Position numbers and translations under genes: made by a program
Shown: positions 35,281-38,726 of the stretch, in pieces
Layout of the letters: each line of letters starts with the position of its first letter
Position numbering within the stretch: the first letter of the stretch is position 1
Assembly (NCBI RefSeq): GCF_001186125.1
Contig: NW_014040103.1
Location: 1 to 38,726, forward strand
Direction of reading: 5' to 3'
Source of the DNA: Sphaeroforma arctica JP610
Taxonomy: Eukaryota; Opisthokonta; Ichthyosporea; Ichthyophonida
Length of the DNA stretch: 38,726 nucleotides
The notes under the pieces: model-generated
Database searches by the model: none
Told to the model about the DNA's origin: nothing
Seen by the model: only the letters and a program-made list of their open reading frames with translations

Positions 35281-38200
35281 TTAGAAGTTCTTAAATATCT
35301 CAGCGTATGGGTCTGTGCCGGTGCCGTGCCACTTGATAGGCTCCTCATCGTACTTGTCGAAATTACTGTCATCCCCTTCGCCCGAAGTTTTGGGGATGTA
35401 AGGGGATATCACCTTCTTCGCGTACATGGCTTGCCAATCGATGGACTGTGCGTAGTCAATACAGGATGAAAAGAAATGAAAATCAACCCCTTCGGCTTGT
35501 TATGTCACTTACCAACAACCGAATCTCGCGACCAAATACATACCTCAAGCTTGGCGCTTGAAGAATCCGCTATAAACAATTTAGTTGGCATTGCCAGAAG
35601 AAGAAAAAATATGGTAGAACTTTGCACGAGATCTGCACACCTGTCAGCAGAGATTGAACTAGTCTTTTGTACGTACCTTAAAGAATGGGTGTTTCTTGAT
35701 CTCTAAGACTCCGCTCCTCATGTTACCTAATCGCTTTGTTAAATCACTCGTTAGGAAACCGGAGATGATAGAACGCTATGGGGAATGGCAGAAAATGTGC
35801 AGCAAATTAGTACTGCGAACAGTTTGTAAGCTCCAAATTAATCTAGACCATACTCGATCATAACTCACCATAGAGCCAAGCTAGAACAGAAATTGGTAGA
35901 ACAAGACATGCAACGAACGCTATTGAGTGCAATATATTCTCCTTCACGCATAATTAATGCAACCTAAGTCAGTCGTCTACCGAGAATGGCAAGAAAGATT
36001 GATCTCCGAACCAAATACCTCGTCTGACTTGAAGTGCGTCGGGAACACAAGTCGGCCCTCAACAATCTTTTTGTACATCTCCATCTGTGCTTCGTCGTAG
36101 AAAGGTGCGTGACCGCATCGCATCTCATAGATTAGAATACCTGTGTGCATAAAGTGTCAACCGAGTTGTTAGGGTCAGCCACGATCTCGGTTCGAGTTGT
36201 ATTTCCAGTAATTTCTACGAGTGAGTGCGTCCTCACTTCTGTGTAAACTGCGCGTGGTGTTTCTAAAGACACAGTGATATGCCGAATCAACCCGCCAATC
36301 AACCCTCACAAAGACCAAAACTCTCCCCTTTACAACCACCCGGTTCCTCTGCTGGCTGCTGAGCCTTGCCTTGTATACCTGCATTCACATCAACCACACA
36401 TGTCGCCACAAACTACCCGCATAGAGCCACAATAACTAAATTCTAAGTGAGCTGGATATTATCATCTCCCTATTAAAGTACCTAGCGCCCACCAGTCGAC
36501 CGCGTGGGCGTAACCCTTGGACAGAATAATCTCCGGCGCCAAGTACTCGGGGGTTCCACAGAGTGTCCATGTACGATCCGCCACGCGCTTTGCGAAACCA
36601 AAGTCCGTGATACGGAGGTGGCCACGGCTGTCGATCAGCAGATTCTCGGGCTTCAGGTCACGGTAGACAATGTCTAGGTTATGCTGTAGATAGAACCAGA
36701 CACAGAAATGAGTGGCTCTAGACAATGTCTAGATTATGCTGTAGATAGAACCAGACACAGGAATGAGTGGCTCTAGACAATGTCTAGGTTATGCTGTAGA
36801 TAGAACCACAGGAATGAGTGGCACTGCGACGAAGTTAAGAGTTGATGTGGTGGTTAATAAGGTAGGAGGACACTGAGAGTTTCAGGATGTGGAGGAGATC
36901 TCAGACATAAGTGGGAAGGCTTACTCATGCGTATAGGCGATGCTTGACTAGGTACACGGACAAATGCTGCCCATAATACAAAACTGGCATTTGCCAATGC
37001 ACCCAGAATGCGTGTTTTTTAAATCAGTGACTTGCTAGAAATCATGAACTAGATAAAAGCGCTTTGATCTGTGCTTGTATAGCCTAGCGCCCGGTTTGGA
37101 GAACTTCGTTAGATACACACACGTACTATGTACACAGCAAATGAAGTCACTTTCATACGGGCCAAATAACATTGCATAATGGTAGTCCAAAAAAAAAAAA
37201 TTTATATATAGATATATACAAAACAGTATGCAAGCATAATATAACGTCCATACAGAACAGAGATATGACATGCGAAAACTCATGCACAACATACTAGGTA
37301 TTCAAAGGCTAGGACAGTTTCTGCGGCAAAGAACCGGGCCACGTCGGATGTGAAATATCGGTTGCGGTGAATGTGCGTAAACATCTCGCCTCCGTTGATG
37401 AACTCGAGGACAAAGTATAGGGATTTCTTGTCCTGAGAAGATAGGATAGAGAAAGTAGGAGGTATGGTTATATGCAGTACTGTCGAAGCCTACGAGGGCT
37501 CCTTTGTCAAACACTTATCAATGATCAGTGTAGTATACAGGTATTGCGAGTATTGCAGAGTGCTATACGTGTTTGCAATGGCACTAGCGCGTAAAAATAG
37601 CCTCATGCGAGAAAAACCCCCCTTCCAGTTTGCCTGCACTGAACGAGCATACTCTGGGGAAAGCCCCATTACCGGTGGAGACATAGGTGATTCAGCAGGT
37701 GACATTGTTCCAAGTTACTTATAACCATTAAGCAAACCCAAAATATGATCAGCGACACGCCTCCGCTGTCTGCAGGACTGTATGGGCACATACTCGGAAC
37801 GGCTCAACTATGATACGACACGGGCAAGCATGTGCAGGCCACCGCATGCTTTTGCTTTCACTATCAAGGTATAACAGGCACATACATAACATATTGCACA
37901 GTTCACTACAACAATCGATACACAGGCGAGCTCCTGTATTTTTACTAGTAGCAATGGATTACGGGTACGTGTCCTATGGCTATGCAATTGCAGAATGAAT
38001 AGTCGACAACCTGCACCATTGAGTCTTGGATGAACACAGTCACATAGACCTACCGAGAAGAATTCGATCATCTGGACTATGAACGGGCAGTCGATGCACG
38101 CCAAGATATTCTTCTCGTTAGCTGTATGTTCCACCTGTGTGACACCGGAGATGTGTAGAATTAAGTTTGTGAAGACTCCAATCCGGGATACCTTACTTAT

Positions 38201-38634
38201 TAGACGAAATTGCCTGAAACCCAACAGAATCCGTATTGATGGGAGTTAATCGATAACAGCCTTGAACAAGGGAGAACAGATAGCCATCAGAATGCAAGAT
38301 GTCAGGCTCGAGGGTAATTCGAGCTCCAATGTTTCTTCGATGTTTTGCATAGGGGATGACATGGTTCTATTGTTCTACTCTTGTTCTCTTATAGGACCAT
38401 AGGGGGGGGGGGGGGATACAAACCGCTGACTTGCCAGATAAACCAAGTATGTGTGGCTATAGCTGTCACGCTGGTACTCACCTGTTTCAGTTTGATGACG
38501 ATCTCCTTGCGGATAATCTTCATTGCACAGAACTGTCCAGTCTCCTTCTTCTTGCACATCAGCACACGGCCAAACGATCCCGTGCCCAGAGTTCGCATAA
38601 TATCGTAATCGCTTAGGTCCTGCCGTTCATTGGA
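35281..38634 (-). CDS. cAMP-dependent protein kinase catalytic subunit, 5' end outside the window
   Basis: Ser/Thr kinase of the AGC group, held inactive by a regulatory subunit until cAMP rises. Exons 5' to 3': 38634-38482, 38134-38054, 37432-37295, 36683-36482, 36140-36019, 35775-35677, 35445-35281. They give 319 codons and a stop; the animal enzyme has about 350. Motifs in order: glycine loop [13 protein letters not shown] with the ATP-binding Lys, the helix-C Glu in [36 protein letters not shown], activation loop [15 protein letters not shown] with its phosphorylatable Thr, DWWALG, TKRLG, and a C-terminal FKNF that ends the protein like the FTEF tail of animal PKA. This ending and the activation loop favour PKA over PKG or AKT. 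The first exon seen opens at a CCTCAG acceptor, so the start codon and roughly 25 residues lie beyond 38726. The 3' splice site before exon 36683 is copied three times in tandem. Confidence 0.95.
36664..36828 (-). repeat. 55-base tandem triplication spanning a kinase 3' splice site
   Basis: Three copies start at 36664, 36719 and 36774 on the plus strand. Each holds, on the minus strand, about 35 bases of intron end with GGTTCTATCTACAG plus the first 20 bases of the exon. The copies are nearly identical; the most upstream one lacks four bases. The copy next to the exon is the one that keeps the kinase frame. Confidence 0.95.
38402..38415. repeat. Run of fourteen G in a kinase intron
   Basis: An uninterrupted G run lies between kinase exons 38634-38482 and 38134-38054. 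It reads as C14 in the transcript. Confidence 0.95.
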
Positions 38635-38726
38635 CTGAGGATGGTAGATATGCACAACCAGAAATCTCCTCTTAGTTCTTGAATATTCTCTGATATGAGT
38701 ACAATAACTTAGTGGAAATGCAATGG

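Noticed and set aside
35874-35891. Possible 12-base kinase mini-exon between TTCTAG and GTGAGT
   Set aside because: Joining exon 36019 directly to 35775 aligns with PKA without gap; four extra residues would break that alignment.
1-38726. CRISPR arrays, rRNA genes or bacterial-type operons
   Set aside because: None seen; the spliced genes and repeats are purely eukaryotic in type.

Overview
The window is eukaryotic nuclear DNA. Its four recognisable genes are split by many GT-AG introns, exons are more GC-rich than the AT-rich introns and spacers, and microsatellites and one assembly gap are present. Gene content and intron density would fit a unicellular relative of animals, such as an ichthyosporean, but that is a low-confidence guess; nothing here fixes the species.

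Layout. Positions 1-960 hold a TCTA/TA microsatellite and anonymous AT-rich DNA. About 960-6293 is a broken Ty3/gypsy-like retroelement fossil in two pieces of the same family lying tail to tail: a plus-strand gag/protease piece, and a minus-strand protease-tail/RT/RNase H piece that also carries a methyltransferase-like domain. Four host genes follow, all on the minus strand. Fimbrin/plastin occupies 7112-12495 (10 exons seen; at least one more is predicted in the N gap at 11987-12165). A D-cysteine desulfhydrase-like PLP enzyme lies at 13712-18421 (9 exons, 362 aa). Xanthine dehydrogenase lies at 22902-33959 (19 exons, 1,381 aa, complete). A cAMP-dependent protein kinase catalytic subunit lies at 35281-38634 (7 exons; its 5' end is outside the window). 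The only plus-strand host gene I can support is a small intronless secreted six-cysteine protein at 21104-21538, with a TATA-like box and a polyadenylation signal.

How the genes relate. They look like ordinary unlinked housekeeping genes: actin bundling, D-cysteine breakdown, purine oxidation and cAMP signalling. I see no sign of a functional cluster. All exon junctions were read by eye. In the three genes other than plastin, exon lengths and phases close into one open frame; in plastin the phases fail at exactly one place, the N gap.

Most worth a second look: a 55-base tandem triplication that copies a kinase exon's 3' splice site; two in-phase exon-like cassettes inside desulfhydrase introns, one sharing its 3' end with the neighbouring exon; the hidden plastin EF-hand exon; the methyltransferase-like domain in the retroelement; the small secreted protein; and a strong GTRTG donor bias in the xanthine dehydrogenase gene.
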